Both the position numbers and the translations under genes were made by a program. The notes below the pieces were generated by a model. It worked only from the letters and a program-made list of their open reading frames with translations. It ran no database searches and had not been told where the DNA came from. A stretch of DNA of 7,426 nucleotides, from the NCBI GenBank assembly GCA_007127495.1, contig SKZG01000262.1:1-7426 (forward strand), in the 5' to 3' direction. The stretch is from Planctomycetales bacterium (GTDB lineage: Bacteria > Planctomycetota > Planctomycetia > Pirellulales > Thermoguttaceae). Of this stretch, positions 6,371 to 7,426 are shown one piece after another; the first letter of the stretch is position 1; each line of letters opens with the position of its first letter.

Positions 6371-6640
6371 AGCTTGAAAGAGAACAACAAGGGCGTCTTC
6401 GGCGCAGCTTTGCGGGGCCGGACGGCACCTGGGTTGACGACTTCAAGAGATGAAATTGGTGACAAAGCCAATAGGTGAGTGGTTTGATGCACAGTTCTGA
6501 GTACGCGCGGATCGTAGTACGCTGGCTGGTCGTGTGGCTTCAGTGCGCCTTGCGATGTGTCGAGTTCAGTCGCGGGGGCGTGGCCGCCACGCAGTGGCCG
6601 ACTGCGTACCCAGCCCGAATCAGTCTGTGCCAAGCCGTGA
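6371..6640 (+). ncRNA. Possible structured non-coding RNA
   Basis: No convincing protein gene lies here, but the plus strand can form several local helices. CTTGAA (6373-6378) pairs with TTCAAG (6442-6447) and encloses CGTC/GACG (6394-6397 with 6436-6439) and the hairpin CGCA-GCTT-TGCG (6403-6414). ATTGG-N8-CCAAT spans 6455-6472. A larger stem-loop spans 6567-6604. A candidate promoter ends just upstream. I compared it by eye with RNase P RNA, tmRNA and SRP RNA and found none of their conserved cores. The 3' end is not defined; the end given is approximate. Open frames exist on both strands (for example 6374-6478 from a TTG, and 6475-6840 from a GTG), but none has a domain or a convincing ribosome site. 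It may instead be a decayed gene or a dispersed repeat. Confidence 0.3.
6567..6604. repeat. Strong two-part stem-loop
   Basis: CAGTCG (6567-6572) pairs with CGACTG (6599-6604), and inside it GCGTGGC-C-GCCACGC (6578-6592) is a perfect palindrome. The two helices are separated by an internal loop of 5 and 6 bases. No T-run follows, so it is not an intrinsic terminator; it is the best single sign of RNA structure in the gap. Confidence 0.6.
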
Positions 6641-6847
6641 AGACCGTTTGGATGAAAAAGTGCTGTATGGCCGGATCGTTGGGCAGTATTGGGCCGCCGT
6701 ACTGGCGGGCTAGTCTACTGCCTGGATGTGGGGCGGGAGGGCATGCTTGTCCTCTTGGCGCCTGCGCTTATCGCTTGCAGCCCCAGCACGTCGTTTCCAA
6801 TCTCTGGCAGTCGCAGCCCAGGCCGTCCGTAGGGAACTGAGTTCGTC

Positions 6848-6859
6848 GTAACCGTTCAC
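6848..6859 (+). repeat. Dispersed short repeat, copy 4
   Basis: GTAACCGTTCAC followed by GGGTCGG. It is the exact reverse complement of copy 1 and shares AACCGTTCACGGG with copy 3. It lies about 190 bp upstream of rny. Confidence 0.55.
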
Positions 6860-7024
6860 GGGTCGGTAGTGGGTGTTGTCTTCGCCATGGCACGGGAGGG
6901 GAGGGCCTCCCGCGGCCGACTACGGATCGTCGGGCCGGTCGGCTCGCTCGTTCGTTTCGTCGTTGCCCGTTCCGCCGGACCGCACGGTATGGTGCGCCGC
7001 GCCGTATCCGAGGCACTGTATGAA
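6860..7024 (+). other. Upstream region of rny
   Basis: Non-coding, GC-rich. It contains the palindrome GGGAGG-G-CCTCCC (6899-6911). The only promoter-like pair I can find is TTGCCC (6963-6968) and TATGGT (6988-6993), with a 19-bp spacer that is longer than ideal, so the rny promoter is not securely located. No riboswitch is recognised. Confidence 0.35.
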
Positions 7025-7030
7025 TAAGGA
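7025..7030 (+). promoter_or_regulatory. Ribosome binding site of rny
   Basis: TAAGGA ends 8 bases before the ATG at 7039, a strong Shine-Dalgarno match. It fixes the start, which is also where the membrane anchor begins. Confidence 0.7.
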
Positions 7031-7038
7031 ATTGGACC

Positions 7039-7426
7039 ATGAATAATCTAATGCAAGTGATCATCGTCATTTTCGTTGCCCTCCTGGCGGCGGGATTGAC
7101 GTTCACGTTAGTCAGGCTCCTGGACCGGCTGCGCCGCAAAGACGCCGAGTCGGAAGCCCTGGAGATTCGCCGAACCGCCAAGCAGGAAATCGAGGCCCGG
7201 CGCCGCGAAGGCGAACTCGAAATCAAGGAAGCGGCCATGCAACGGAAGGCCGAGGCCGAGAAGGAGCTGCGCCGCGTAAGGGAGGAACTGCACGAGCGAG
7301 AACGACTGCTCGATAAGCGGCAGGACGCATTGGAAGAGCAGGCCGACCAGGTGCGCAAGCAGGAGCGGATTGTCGAGAACACACAACGGAAGCTTACCGA
7401 ACGCATTCAAGACACCAATCGGCGAA
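7039..7426 (+). CDS. rny: Ribonuclease Y, N-terminal part (3' end outside window)
   Basis: RNase Y is a membrane-anchored endoribonuclease that starts mRNA decay in many bacteria. The 129 codons visible give the family's N-terminal layout: a single hydrophobic segment at residues 5-25 (MQVIIVIFVALLAAGLTFTL) followed by a long, highly charged coiled coil rich in Glu, Arg, Lys and Gln, including ELHERERLLDKRQDALEEQA, which resembles the RNase Y block before the KH domain. The KH and HD catalytic domains would lie past the window end, so the call rests on the anchor plus coiled coil. The same regions occur in other coiled-coil membrane proteins, such as ATP synthase b subunits, but the length and the ER-x-L-D-K-R block favour RNase Y. 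A long antisense open frame here is a by-product of the Glu/Arg-rich coding sequence. It is preceded by about 975 bp without a clear protein gene. Confidence 0.85.
   Translation, partial: MNNLMQVIIVIFVALLAAGLTFTLVRLLDRLRRKDAESEALEIRRTAKQEIEARRREGELEIKEAAMQRKAEAEKELRRVREELHERERLLDKRQDALEEQADQVRKQERIVENTQRKLTERIQDTNRR

Noticed and set aside
6361..6633. 90-codon open frame on the minus strand
   Set aside because: No family resemblance or ribosome site; lies opposite the same hairpin-rich stretch.
6475..6840. 121-codon open frame from a GTG on the plus strand
   Set aside because: No Shine-Dalgarno sequence, Cys- and Trp-rich with no domain, and it crosses the strong stem-loop at 6567-6604; structure fits non-coding DNA better. 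Not fully excluded.
6768..7406. 212-codon open frame on the minus strand
   Set aside because: Ser/Arg-rich translation antisense to the Glu/Arg-rich coiled coil of rny, a common artefact.

Overview
The window is GC-rich DNA that most resembles a planctomycete (Pirellulales-like) chromosome. This is inferred from three things: a Tat-exported Gfo/Idh/MocA dehydrogenase, a cytoplasmic GH10-like protein of a type I associate with planctomycetes, and an RNase Y start with an N-terminal membrane anchor. No rRNA or other definitive taxonomic marker is present, so the assignment is tentative.

Layout. (1) 1-372 (+): the 3' end of a protein I cannot name. (2) 448-1758 (+): a Tat-signal Gfo/Idh/MocA oxidoreductase. 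(3) 1770-2360 (-): a small nucleotidyltransferase-fold protein, downstream of and probably co-transcribed with (4) purC, 2384-3271 (-), the SAICAR synthase of purine biosynthesis. (5) 3496-4971 (+): a GH10-like protein divergent from purC, whose catalytic motifs look degenerate. (6) 5019-6062 (-): tilS, tRNA-Ile lysidine synthase, convergent with the GH10-like gene. (7) 6063-7038: about 1 kb with no convincing protein gene but with much structure. (8) 7039 to the window end (+): the first 129 codons of rny (RNase Y).

The genes are mostly housekeeping (purine synthesis, tRNA modification, mRNA decay) mixed with carbohydrate-type accessory genes (oxidoreductase, GH10-like). I see no complete mobile element, CRISPR array, tRNA or rRNA, and no obvious multi-gene defence or biosynthetic system.

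The most interesting part is the 6063-7038 gap. It holds (a) a candidate promoter pointing at tilS whose 17-bp spacer contains an uninterrupted run of 11 G, the architecture of a slippage-controlled promoter; (b) a candidate promoter on the opposite strand followed by a stretch with several strong hairpins, possibly an undescribed structured RNA; and (c) three of the four copies of a short repeat with core ACCGTTCA, the fourth lying between the convergent GH10-like and tilS genes. These are read directly from the sequence; their functions are hypotheses.
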